NCBI RefSeq assembly: GCF_963855985.1
Contig: NC_087095.1
Span: 11,604,001 to 11,668,000 of the forward strand
Source of the DNA: Ostrinia nubilalis
Lineage: Eukaryota; Arthropoda; Insecta; Lepidoptera; Crambidae
DNA length: 64,000 nucleotides
Direction of reading: 5' to 3'
This document shows positions 12,172 to 22,104 of the stretch, one piece after another. The notes under the pieces are model-generated. The model did not search any database. It was given only the letters and a program-made list of their open reading frames with translations, and was not told the DNA's origin. A program made the translations under genes and the position numbers. How positions within the stretch are numbered: the first letter of the stretch is position 1; each line of letters starts with the position of its first letter.

Positions 12172-14000
12172 ATCCGGTACGCTCCTCTGGGAGACTTGCT
12201 TTATTCTATGATCATTGGTGTCAAATAACTAACGACCCAACGATATTATCGTGGGTCAAGGGTTACAGCATTCCTTTTTATAAGCCAGTTATACAGAAAC
12301 GAGTTCCTCTACCTCCAAAATTGTCAAAAGATGAAATCAATAATCATTTTGAAGCCATAAAAGAGCTTTTGGATTCGGGAGCTATTTCTGAATGCAAACC
12401 AAGTAGTGATCAATTTTTATCCAGCTACTTTCTGATAAAAAAGAAAAATGATAAATATCGTTTCATTTTGAATTTAAAATCATTAAATAAATTTATTAGG
12501 ACTGACCATTTTAAATTAGAAGATCTTAGAACAACTCTGAAATTAGTATCCAAAGACTGTTATATGGCTTCTCTCGATCTAAATAATGCATATTTCTTAA
12601 TTTCGGTAGACAAACGGTACAGACAGTATTTAAGGTTCCAATGGGACGACAAACTCTTCGAATTCAATGTTCTTCCTTTTGGTTTAAGCACAGCCCCTTA
12701 CGTTTTTACCAAACTGCTTAAACCTGTCATGTCTGTGCTGAGATCATTAGGTTATCTTTCAACCATTTATTTGGATGACGTATGTTGTATAGCACCGTCG
12801 TATCGAGAATGTATGATGAATATGGCACAAACAAGGGCCTTGTTTGAATATTTAGGCTTTCTAATTAATGAGGAAAAGAGTTGTTTTATTCCTTCCAATA
12901 GATGCACGTACTTAGGATTCATAATTGACTCCAGAAACTTTCAAGTCTGTTTACCTGATGCTAAAAGACATCACATCTTAACAGAATTAACAAAATTGAG
13001 TCGTCTTCAACGTTGCTCAATTCGACACTTTGCTCGTGTTGTTGGTCTTCTTACTGCCGCTTGCCCAGGTGTACAATATGGTTGGCTTTACACAAAGCAG
13101 ATGGAAAGATGTAAATATCTTGCTCTCCTGCAGTCCGATGATGATTACGATGCTTATATGAATATACCTACATATTTACAAGATGATTTTAAATGGTGGA
13201 TTGGTTCAATTAAAAATGCAATTAATCCAATTAGAGAAGATATTTACACCTTAGAGATTTTCTCTGATGCAAGTAAAACTGGGTGGGGGGTAGTATGCAA
13301 TGGAAAGACCGCGAACGGACAATGGAGTGCGGAAGAATCAGACAAACACATTAACTTCCTTGAATTACTAGCTGCGTATTTTGGTCTGAAAATATTTGCG
13401 GCGAATTTAAACAACACTCAGATATTGTTACGCATTGATAACACGACTGCTATATCGTATATCAATCGTATGGGAGGAGTAAGATTCCCACACCTGAATA
13501 AATTAACAAGAGATATATGGAACTTTTGTGAAACAAGAAACATTTTTATATATGCTTCGTATATACGGTCAAAAGATAACGATATAGCAGACGCGGAATC
13601 ACGTCGGTTACATCCTGACACGGAATGGGAATTGATTGACTCTGCTTATAATCTCATTGTTTATAAATTTGGAAAGCCTGAGGTTGATCTTTTTGCAACA
13701 AGACTAAACACTAAGTGCCCTAGATACATTTCATGGCATCGAGACCCAGGAGCATATGCTATTAATGCTTTCACGGTTAGCTGGAATAATCTTAATTTTT
13801 ACGCTTTCCCTCCAGTATCGGTTATAACAAAAGTTATAAGAAAGATTATGTCTGACAGGGCCGAAGGAATAGTAGTAGTTCCCTATTGGCCTACGCAGGC
13901 CTGGTTTCCACTATTTAATCGACTTCTAGTGACAAAACCCATCTTGCTTGCATACTTGAGCCAGTTGAAAAGACACTTACTTTTGTCTCCAGCAGTGTGA
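12051..14000 (+). CDS. pol: DIRS reverse transcriptase-RNase H with methyltransferase-like C-terminus
   Basis: A 649-residue frame beginning inside the end of gag in another phase, so translation by frameshift or reinitiation is implied. The reverse transcriptase spans about residues 80-330: MASLDLNNAYFLISVD carries the first catalytic Asp, LPFGLSTAPYVF follows, and YLDD (about residue 240) is the second catalytic box. RNase H follows at about 400-510, with FSDAS, the Glu of NFLELLAAY, RIDNTTA and a terminal DIADAESR. The C-terminal 120 residues (VDLFATR, DAF-like and FPPVSVI words, VVVPYWPTQAWFP) match the domain that in DIRS elements is described as methyltransferase-like. All key residues I can check are present and there is no internal stop, so this copy looks recently active. 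Confidence 0.93.
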   Translation: MAPVSSAAATAAAASSTAPTASATTAVAAAAQTTPVSTSLDPVRSSGRLALFYDHWCQITNDPTILSWVKGYSIPFYKPVIQKRVPLPPKLSKDEINNHFEAIKELLDSGAISECKPSSDQFLSSYFLIKKKNDKYRFILNLKSLNKFIRTDHFKLEDLRTTLKLVSKDCYMASLDLNNAYFLISVDKRYRQYLRFQWDDKLFEFNVLPFGLSTAPYVFTKLLKPVMSVLRSLGYLSTIYLDDVCCIAPSYRECMMNMAQTRALFEYLGFLINEEKSCFIPSNRCTYLGFIIDSRNFQVCLPDAKRHHILTELTKLSRLQRCSIRHFARVVGLLTAACPGVQYGWLYTKQMERCKYLALLQSDDDYDAYMNIPTYLQDDFKWWIGSIKNAINPIREDIYTLEIFSDASKTGWGVVCNGKTANGQWSAEESDKHINFLELLAAYFGLKIFAANLNNTQILLRIDNTTAISYINRMGGVRFPHLNKLTRDIWNFCETRNIFIYASYIRSKDNDIADAESRRLHPDTEWELIDSAYNLIVYKFGKPEVDLFATRLNTKCPRYISWHRDPGAYAINAFTVSWNNLNFYAFPPVSVITKVIRKIMSDRAEGIVVVPYWPTQAWFPLFNRLLVTKPILLAYLSQLKRHLLLSPAV

Positions 14001-15006
14001 TGGCGCAGCCTCAGCTCAAACTTATGGCCGGCGTATTATCCGGGAGGCGTTCTCCAGAAGAAGTGTACCATCAAGTTCTTTAGATATTATTTGTGCGTCC
14101 CTGTCCGATAGTTCTATATCACAATACACTGTCGCATTTAAACGTTGGATGCTTTTTTGTAATTCAAATAATTTAAATTGTTACGAAGCGTCAATTCCAA
14201 ATATCATTTACTTTTTCACAAGTGTTTTCAATTCAGGCGCACAATATGGAACTCTGAACAGTTACCGTTCTGCTCTATCACTATTAATAGGTTCACGAGT
14301 GAGTACCGATGATCGGATCAACAGACTCTTCAAGGGTTTTTATAAACTTAGACCATCTTTACCCAAATACAATATCACCTGGGATACTTCTATTGTTCTT
14401 GATTATTTAACAAATCTGTATCCCAACCAAAACCTACCTTTAGAACAGTTAGCTAAGAAAACACTCACACTCATAGCTCTTATTACAGCACATAGGGTGC
14501 AAACATTTTCACTCATTAAAGTTCAAAATATTGTGCGCTGTACAGGTATGATTTCCATTAAAATACCCGATACTATAAAAACTTCGAGACCAGGCGCTTA
14601 TCAGCCATGCCTTACCATTCCATTTTATGATGCGAAACCCGAAATCTGTCCAGCCAAGGCACTATTAGATTACATAGAGATTACTAAATTATTGAGAGGA
14701 AATATTGATCGTCTATTTATTAGCTACCGGAAACCATACAAACCAGTATGTAGCCAAACCTTAAGTAAATGGATTAAAAATACTTTAAATGAAAGCGGAA
14801 TTGACACTTCAATGTTTTCGGCCCACTCCACGCGGCACGCCAGCACGTCCGCGGCCAGCAGGCTAGGCGTCAGCATTGACACAATTAGGAGCACTGCTGG
14901 CTGGAGCGGGACGTCTAAAGTCTTTGGAAAATTTTATAAAAGACAATTAGATAATCGTCAGGAGCATGATTTTGCCATATCTGTCTTAGAAGATATTAAT
15001 GATTAA
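13969..15006 (+). CDS. DIRS tyrosine recombinase
   Basis: Tyrosine (phage-integrase family) recombinase, proposed to insert the circular DIRS cDNA. The frame is open from about 13969, overlapping the end of RT in the +1 phase, to the stop at 15006. The first ATG is only at 14149 (285 residues), so the N-terminal segment (YGRRIIREAF, SISQYTVAFKRW) would be lost if that ATG were the start. Because this segment looks like the usual SAM-like N-terminus, frameshifted or spliced expression is more likely. The catalytic set is visible: Arg in ITAHRVQTFSL, His-x-x-Arg in HSTRHAST, Trp in STAGWSG and the nucleophile Tyr in GKFYKRQL. Confidence 0.9.
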   Translation, partial: KDTYFCLQQCDGAASAQTYGRRIIREAFSRRSVPSSSLDIICASLSDSSISQYTVAFKRWMLFCNSNNLNCYEASIPNIIYFFTSVFNSGAQYGTLNSYRSALSLLIGSRVSTDDRINRLFKGFYKLRPSLPKYNITWDTSIVLDYLTNLYPNQNLPLEQLAKKTLTLIALITAHRVQTFSLIKVQNIVRCTGMISIKIPDTIKTSRPGAYQPCLTIPFYDAKPEICPAKALLDYIEITKLLRGNIDRLFISYRKPYKPVCSQTLSKWIKNTLNESGIDTSMFSAHSTRHASTSAASRLGVSIDTIRSTAGWSGTSKVFGKFYKRQLDNRQEHDFAISVLEDIND

Positions 15007-15195
15007 GTCAAAGGTTGTGATTATTTTTAAATAACCTATCATAATTATGAATTACGATAGAAAATATTATCTTGTTCGAATTATGTATTATTATTTATTT
15101 TGTATTTTTGTGAAGACACAATACTTAAATAATTTCATTGATTAATATATGATTATTAATTCATTCAAAAATAATATTTCTCAGACTCTCAAGGT

Positions 15196-15314
15196 CTACA
15201 ATTATTCTTCTAATTTCGAGGAATGAAGCTCGATGTATAATTAATGATTAAACGAACTTACCTTAGTGACGTTCTATCATAATTATACGAGGGCTTCATC
15301 CGAAGAAATTAGAA
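15196..15314 (+). repeat. DIRS internal complementary region (circle junction template)
   Basis: The first part (15196 to about 15241) is the reverse complement of the left end of the element. The rest, to 15314, is the reverse complement of the right end. Joined in this order they reproduce the predicted junction of a circularised element. Confidence 0.93.
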
Positions 15315-15380
15315 CCCTCCCACCACATACTTACCCAATAATACGAAATATTATTTTGTCCATGGTGTTATAGTAACTAC

Positions 15381-15402
15381 GACAACATCTGTAGATGTTG
15401 TC
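15381..15402 (+). terminator. 22-nt hairpin between internal complementary region and right repeat
   Basis: Perfect inverted repeat gacaacatct-gt-agatgttgtc. Its position just before the right terminal repeat suggests a role in ending or folding the DIRS RNA. The role is inferred; the hairpin itself is seen. Confidence 0.5.
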
Positions 15403-15427
15403 TTGTGTATCCTACCACTTTCAACTA

Positions 15428-15642
15428 AATGAAGTTTGAACGAGCGACCGTTATGACGATTGCTTGGGGATACCAGTTTAGGATTTTATTTTACCTGTGT
15501 TATTTTTTTATTACTTTAAACTATTGTGTATGATTAGCGAGTAGTTGCACGAAACTACAATTATTCTTCTAATTTCTTCGGATGAAGCCCTCGTATAATT
15601 ATGATAGAACGTCACTAAGGTAAGTTCGTTTAATCATTAATA
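15428..15642 (+). repeat. DIRS right inverted terminal repeat
   Basis: Bases 15428-15576 pair with the left repeat. Bases 15577-15642 are right-specific and are matched by the second half of the internal complementary region. Confidence 0.93.
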
Positions 15643-15942
15643 ATCAGTAATATAATATGACGTCTTATTAAAGTAAAAAGAAAAGATTAGGTAGGTACTC
15701 AAAATTATTTCAGTCATGTTTGCCTGAATTAGTAAGTAGTAAACCTTCATAAGGCTTCATCCTTATAAAGCAAGTAGGTACCTTTTGCCCGTGGCTAAGC
15801 CTCAATCAGTAAAAATATAGTGTATTGTTATTCTGATCTAAAATAAAATAAATAAATGCTGTACAAACAATAAAAGCATAGTAGGTATAGTTTCATCAAA
15901 ATCCGTTCAGTACTTATCAAAATATCACATTTTATAATCACA
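15643..15942. other. non-coding flank of the DIRS insertion
   Basis: AT-rich, with nothing supported. No duplicated target site is seen against the left flank. Confidence 0.5.
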
Positions 15943-16030
15943 CTAATATTATAAGTGAGTGTGTATGTTTGTTATTTGGTATGGAGTTAGCTGACACCCT
16001 GGACTAACACACCGAGGGGCACAGGTCTGC
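15943..16030 (+). mobile_element. short Helitron-like repeat fragment
   Basis: Begins with the actaatattataa word seen at the start of the repeats at 33.3 and 37.7 kb and ends ggtctgctagt. It is an internally deleted copy of a dispersed non-autonomous family. Confidence 0.45.
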
Positions 16031-17261
16031 TAGTATTATCAGAAAATCATTTAGAAACCTATTAAGAAGACTAGCATTTACTCCCGACTTTGCCCAGATA
16101 GATTTTACTTTCTTCCCCTTTACCACAAAACTATAGCGTCTAGGGTTTTCTAAGAAACATGGGGAAACTTTTACCAAGAACTGTTCAATAGTCGCCGAGA
16201 TTTAACTCTTGCGATACTTCCACAGAAACACAGCTGGTGAAAGTTTAATCTGGATATGTTGGAACTTCCTTACATTTACCTAGTATCTTCAGTACCACTG
16301 CGTTAATATCACAAAGTCGAGAGCATGTTGAAAAGCTTCCTAGTAATAACTAACAGTTGTCAGAAATACTGATTAAATTATGTAGCTGGTTTAATAGAAT
16401 AAGAATAATGTCAAATTGTTGCGAGTTTGAGATTTGTTATGAGTATCATTGATAAGTGATAACTTACAACCACATCAAAACACATCTAGGTAATAGGTCT
16501 CTTTTTCTTATCTGATTCTCACTCACATGTCCTCATATCTACCATTACCTTTATCCATATTCGAGCGTGACACCGTGAAAATGCAAAAAACGAAACTTTT
16601 AGCTAAAGCAGATTTTAGTATGAGGAAAGGATTAAAATATTCAATAGACCAACAAAAGTGGTTACACTATACATTTTACCTAGAGCCGTGGGAAAGCAGG
16701 AGGCGCAAGGTGCAGCAATTTGCCTTAACACATCTGGCGGCGCTCGGGCGATTTGCACTTTACCCGGAGGATCGCGAGCCTGATTGCTTTTTTGCCAAAG
16801 TCCGACAGCGGTGCGGAATAGATAGCCATTCTTAGCTTTAACGAGGTTATTGTTCAGTCTGTGACGCATTTGGAGAAAGGCCGTTTGCGGCTCAATTGAA
16901 ATGAAGTTAGCCTGTCAATTATTCAACAAAGGATACACTTTTGTTAGATACTTTTAGAACGGAAACCGAACATTAAGTCGATTCCTTTTAAAACGTCCTC
17001 GCACGCCTAAAAAACAACTTAACCTCGGCATTGCACCCAAATAAATTATTAATGAAATGTAAACAATAGCTTTTCCGTCTTATCTCAAAGATCATCTGTT
17101 CAATAATTAATTTCCCATTATACGATTCGGGTTTTTGAATTCAAAATTTGGTGCGTATTATCATAATGAATAGGTGTGAGACGGGGCCGTATTGGAATCG
17201 AATTCGTCATCTTGGGGTCGTTATTGTAAAGGCATTATCTAGGATCGGGAGCGGCTCGGAA

Positions 17262-17298
17262 TATAAATGCGGGGCTCGCGGTCGGAGCAATATGTCAG
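17262..17298 (+). promoter_or_regulatory. possible TATA-Inr core promoter
   Basis: TATAAA at 17262-17267 in a GC-rich setting, with a TCAG initiator-like word at 17295-17298, about 35 bp downstream. No following exon was recognised. Confidence 0.3.
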
Positions 17299-17353
17299 GC
17301 GGCTTCAGGACATGCTCTAATCTGCCAGGCGGACGGCTGGGTCCATAGACGAA

Positions 17354-17670
17354 TTCGACGAGCTATTAATTACTTACTACTAGCACTAGACCTATATTGG
17401 AGCTTGCAAGTTCGTACATAAGACTTTTAGGTTAGGATTTACTTTTTCATCTTTCCTTTAGGTAAATTATACGTTGAGTAAGAAGCTGTTACTTTTTGGT
17501 TTGGACGTTCTGTGAATGAGTAATACTAAATAGTACGTCTAAAACTACGCTTTCACGGACTCACGAATTTGAAGAGTTATTAATAGGTAGGTACTACTTA
17601 CTACAAGCACTGACATTAAATATATTGGAGCATTTGGAGCTTGCAAGTTCGTGATAACTTTTAGATTATA
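17354..17670 (+). repeat. diverged direct repeat of about 80-100 bp
   Basis: Segments 17354-17430 and 17573-17670 share gctattaatt/gttattaata, tacttact, agcact, tatattgga and gagcttgcaagttcgt in the same order, with small insertions. They are about 220 bp apart, suggesting an old local duplication. Confidence 0.6.
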
Positions 17671-19899
17671 CTTTAACATTGGTATTCTGACTTGGATATT
17701 CTGCTTTCATTCATAATTAAGGATAATCTAAACAGCTGTTAGAAAATAAATTATTTAAAATCTCCGCTAATACAGCTAATAGTCATATTACAAAGCAATG
17801 TATAAATTCGAGTGGGTATTCAAAAAAAATACTTCGTCGCGTGCCACCCGCATACCCTCAGCCATGCGAAAGCGACACAGTTCACACGTCGTATTCCTCT
17901 TCAAAACGCACCCTATTATTATTTTGATTTTCACACTATTATTTTCTATTGAATCAATGCAAAAGACTATAATTAGCTAAGTATAATAATAATAATAATC
18001 TTCCGTTTTATCGATTTCGAACAAATATTCCGTGAAAAAATTCGGAATATTCCGTTACACTGTGGGATACTACTGTTTCATTTTGTAGGGTTAATGTATC
18101 TTCAACCTAGATTATTAATACCTATTCAATAATCTAGAATTTCTAGTAATCAAATAATGTTACAACTGAAGAAAATATTTATTTTTGTGGGGTGTCAACA
18201 CCACCGATATTGGATCAAAATCTGCGCCATCATCACGATGCCATAGATTTTTTAGTTCAAAGACTAACGACTAGGAAAGAATAATCGAGAATTTGTCCCT
18301 GTAAAAATAATTAATTTAATAAAAAGTATTAATTTATTTAACTTATTATTACTTATCAAGCGTGCGTCTGATGACTTTTTATGAAAAAATATTTACTTAC
18401 ATTATTAAGTAGTTTGTATTAAATTCAGCAACCCTTATTTATGTCACCAATTCACTATAGATTTCGCGTGTAGTGATTTTCGATTTGTAACCGCCACCGC
18501 ATCGTGACATCATAGAACAACGGTGACGTCATATGCGGGTGGCGCGCGCCAAACCACTTTCGTTAATCGTTTTCCGACATAATGACTCCCCTATCACTTT
18601 AATATGCATGGTATTCACAGAACGAACAGTGAATGCTAACCAACACAACTAGAGATCGAAATCTTTGTGTGTTTGAAAAGGTATTTGAATAAAACAATTT
18701 AAGCAGCAGTCAAAACTCCCATGGCTTGTAATGGGTGGTCTTTTAATGATCTTTAACCCTTTGGAATGACAAATCTAAAAAAGTTTCAAAAAGCTAGAAA
18801 TATGATCTTAACACAGAATACTTAATATGGGTCTTATTTAACAGGACCTAAAGAAGACTTTTTGAAAAAAAATTGAAACAATTTGTTTGGTCTGCCAAAT
18901 CTTCCTTATGTAACTTTAATATCTCCACCTAAACGTGTAGGCAGGCATAGTAATCTTTATACCCACATGGGATAGATAAGAGTCCCTTAACCACGATTAA
19001 CTCGAGATAGCCAATAAAAAGCGGTCGTTTTACAATCGCCCACCCGATATCTGAAACTTCGCTCGATATCTTAGAGATCGCGACCGTTAAATAAATCCAG
19101 CTAATCGCCTCAGACTGGGCTCCTCGTATTGTCCAGGCATTCAATGCCTTCATTGTCTACAGACGGCTCCTTAAACATCGACGAATGAAAGGATACAAGT
19201 ACCTGGATGCATTAAAGGGAATATGCATCTTATGATGAGGACTTTAAGTAGAAGTTGCGGTGTGGAGATCAGAAGAAAAGGTTGCACAAGACGGACAAAG
19301 GTAGACAAGATTGATGTAACGGCCGATGGTAAGTTTGCGCACGTGCTCAGGACGGCTGCAAGCCGAGCTTCGTCTTTGAGGTATAAAAAAAGATTGCGCC
19401 CCATACATGTTAGAGGTTGAAGGGTCCCTTACATTTTTCTAACTAAATTACTTGATACTAATTAGGACAAGATTAAGTCTCAAAATACAGAATTTAATTT
19501 GTTACATAATATTCCACACCATGATAGAAATGACGTTTTCTGCGATGCTTCTCATGGTCGTAGTTGTATTTAAGCTTCACCTGATAACATTCACTTTGTA
19601 TAATTTAAATGTTCCAAATCTATCTAATAGTAAGTAAACAAATGGGTTTAATCATGCAAATACTTAATTAATGGCATACTACCACAGAATATCTATTACG
19701 CAAGACTATCAAATATTGACGCGATTAATTTTGCATAAAGTTGTTCGATAAATAATTAATAACATGTTCAGTACATGTATTAGGTATTTATTGTATGAAT
19801 TGGTTACAGAATCCTAAAATTGTATTGAAATGTTTCGTTACTATAGTGTTTAATTCCAATAAATTATTTTGTACAGTCACGAACACAAGATTTGTTAGA

Positions 19900-21005
19900 T
19901 GCATTTTCCAATATTTTTATTTTCTTGTATAAAAATTCCGATCGAGTTTTTTCATGAGGAAAATTTCCTGGAATATTTATTTTCTTGTATAAAATTTTCC
20001 GAACGCCGTCTTTTTTCAAAGTCAAAGTCAAAGTCAAAATTTCTTTATTTGTTTAGACTAATAAATAGTTCTTACAAATCGTCATTTTGCTCTTAAGGAG
20101 CCTCTACATGTCTCATAATCTTTTTACCCTACCAGCGCTTCGAGACCAACATTTGGCAAGTGCTGAGAAGAAGCGCCGCAACAAACTCAGTCACCACTGT
20201 CTGCCGGTTAATATAAATAAATAGAAATAGCAGTAGTAGGTACATTCGATTCAGGAGCAGTTCACTGAATTTACCATGCATTCTTGTATAGTGTATCTTA
20301 TAAGAATGGGTATACAAAATTGCGTGGCATATTAAACAAGGTAGTGACGTGCTAATATCTAGACTTACAGATTACATACTCAAATACTAGTAGAAATGAC
20401 TCGCATACCTACATAAGTTGGAATAACTTGGATTGACCAGTCCCCGAAAGCAGCGCCTGTTCACAGACATGACGAGTGAACCAGCCATCGCTTCACTCGA
20501 CCATATTAGAGGGAATGTAACGACCCGCCTCACTACGCCACCACCCCAGAGACATTTTAGTGAGAATGACAATACCAAGTTATCTCTTAGAGAAAAAAAA
20601 ACTAATAATAAAGCTAAGTAACAGTCCAGATTGAGAAGCATGACACTATAACATTTTAGAAAATTAGATTAGTTTATACATTACTTTTCATAGCACGATT
20701 TTAATTCTTTTTAGTGCGAGCATGAGAGGACCATAATCCTACTCCCAGGATGACTTATCATTAAGAAAATCTCGAGTTGTATAATAGGCTTTTTTAAGCA
20801 TGTGATCTTTAACTATACCTTTAAATTTATTGTACGGTAGCTCTTTATATTTATCAGGGACTTTGTTATAAAAATGGATACCTTGTCCCATAAAGGTGGC
20901 AAACACTTTCTCTTTTTTCTTTGCGTAGGTACGTTAAAAAGAAATATATAAAAGAAAGGGGTTCTGAAATTTTTATACAAGAAAATAAAAATATTGGAAA
21001 ATGTA
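19900..21005 (-). mobile_element. LINE 3' end (CR1/Jockey-like) framed by inverted 40-bp segments
   Basis: The minus strand from about 20905 encodes a typical LINE reverse-transcriptase C-terminus (YNKVPDKYKELPYNKFKG, then LKKAYYTTRDFLND). A 3' untranslated part follows, ending in a tttgacttt tandem tail at 20017-20037, so the copy is 5'-truncated. Outside it, 19901-19940 and 20963-21002 are inverted copies of each other (ttccaatatttttattttct core). A second partial copy lies at 19970-20000. The inverted frame may be an older MITE into which the LINE inserted. Confidence 0.7.
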
Positions 21006-21760
21006 GGTATGTAACAAATTTAACCTGCTTACATTGAGCGATGCGCACCATTTAACTTTTAGACTCAGCGTGATACAAAAATATAATTTTCAGTATTATA
21101 ACCGATTCTGAAAAGTTAACAGATTTCATGAAATTATTCTGAATAAACAGATCAAGAAGTGAATTATTAATAACTCATACATCCCTGCGTGTTTTTTAAT
21201 AACGGTTTTATTCTGTGACAAACTTTAACAAGATATCATCAATCATTTGAATAATCCAAAAAAATCCTGAAGTCATTTTAATACGCATCAGGACGTATTT
21301 GAGACAAATATTGAGACAAAGATTTCAGAATACTTTCATGTTCCAACGGCCACGCCAGTTTACTGCAAAGCAAGTTTTTGTTAACGACTATACTCTCTTA
21401 CGTATTGTATATTTTTTATGGGTCCATAGTAAAGTCGGTTTACTCAATGATAAAGACAGTTTGAAAGGGCCCTCTTTTTATCTACAAGACAGTTTTAAAG
21501 CTTTGCTGATATTCGGAGCGGAACAGTTTTGTAATGGATGTTGGTCCTTTTTAATAACATGTTTTTATGCGTAGGTATTAACAATAACTTGCTTTAGAAA
21601 TGCTAGCCTAACGACATGCCAACAAGTCTGGCGGATTTAAAAAGAACTATTAAACTTATGTCAAGGTCAAAATAGGATGTTGCCAGCAATGAAATCTTGT
21701 GATATTGTGTCTAACAAGATTAACTTTAATGAGAATAAAGTACTGCAATACAGATTTTTA
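21006..21760. other. non-coding spacer
   Basis: The 91-codon frame at 21299-21574 has no motif and AT-biased composition. Nothing else is seen. Confidence 0.4.
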
Positions 21761-21916
21761 TTTATGTGACGATTTACTGAAATTAATATTTTACTAAAAT
21801 AAGATACTTCTTATTTTAGTAAAATATTAATTTCAGTAAATCGTCACATAAAATTTGTGTTTTAAAAATGAGTCTATGATTTACTAATCATAGACTCATT
21901 TTTAAAACACAAATTT
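21761..21916. repeat. two abutting perfect palindromes
   Basis: Palindrome 1 has 43-nt arms 21761-21803 and 21810-21852 with a 6-nt spacer. Palindrome 2 has 31-nt arms 21851-21881 and 21886-21916 with a 4-nt spacer. By my reading both are mismatch-free, and they share two bases at the junction. Each could extrude as a hairpin. They stand about 190 bp before the start codon of the gag-like gene. Confidence 0.95.
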
Positions 21917-22104
21917 TTTGCGCATTTATAAAATTATATTTAATATTGAGGGTAGTTCAAAAATTATTAAAGGAAATATTTTGGGGGTATTACAATACTG
22001 AATCACTTTTAAAACCGTCATTTTAACATTCTTCAGCACATTATTCGAAAGCGTTGGTACAAATACGATTAATTAAAAGTAAAAGTTAATTATTACATTA
22101 CAAG

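Larger units (their letters stand above)
10361..15642 (+). mobile_element. DIRS-type tyrosine-recombinase retrotransposon, apparently complete
   Basis: A 5.3-kb element in the order inverted terminal repeat, gag, RT-RNase H with a methyltransferase-like tail, tyrosine recombinase, internal complementary region, inverted terminal repeat. The terminal repeats share a 149-bp inverted core (10387-10535 and 15428-15576), and each has its own unique outer end. The internal region at 15196-15314 is complementary to both outer ends joined together, which is diagnostic of DIRS elements and their circular intermediate. All three genes are open with catalytic motifs present. There is no integrase or protease gene and no target-site duplication, as expected for recombinase-mediated insertion. 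Ends are inferred from the complementarity and may be off by 1-3 bases. Confidence 0.95.
16031..19899. other. non-coding region with islands of balanced composition
   Basis: No exon could be supported. Segments at about 16560-16900, 17140-17350, 18460-18600 and 18930-19160 are richer in GC and more complex than the AT-rich background, with CRE-like TGACGTCA-type words near 18530. They could be enhancers or conserved non-coding elements. Open frames inside them have no ATG/splice context that I would trust. Confidence 0.35.

Noticed and set aside
21299..21574. 91-codon plus frame
   Set aside because: AT-driven composition, no homologous words, no splice or promoter signal.
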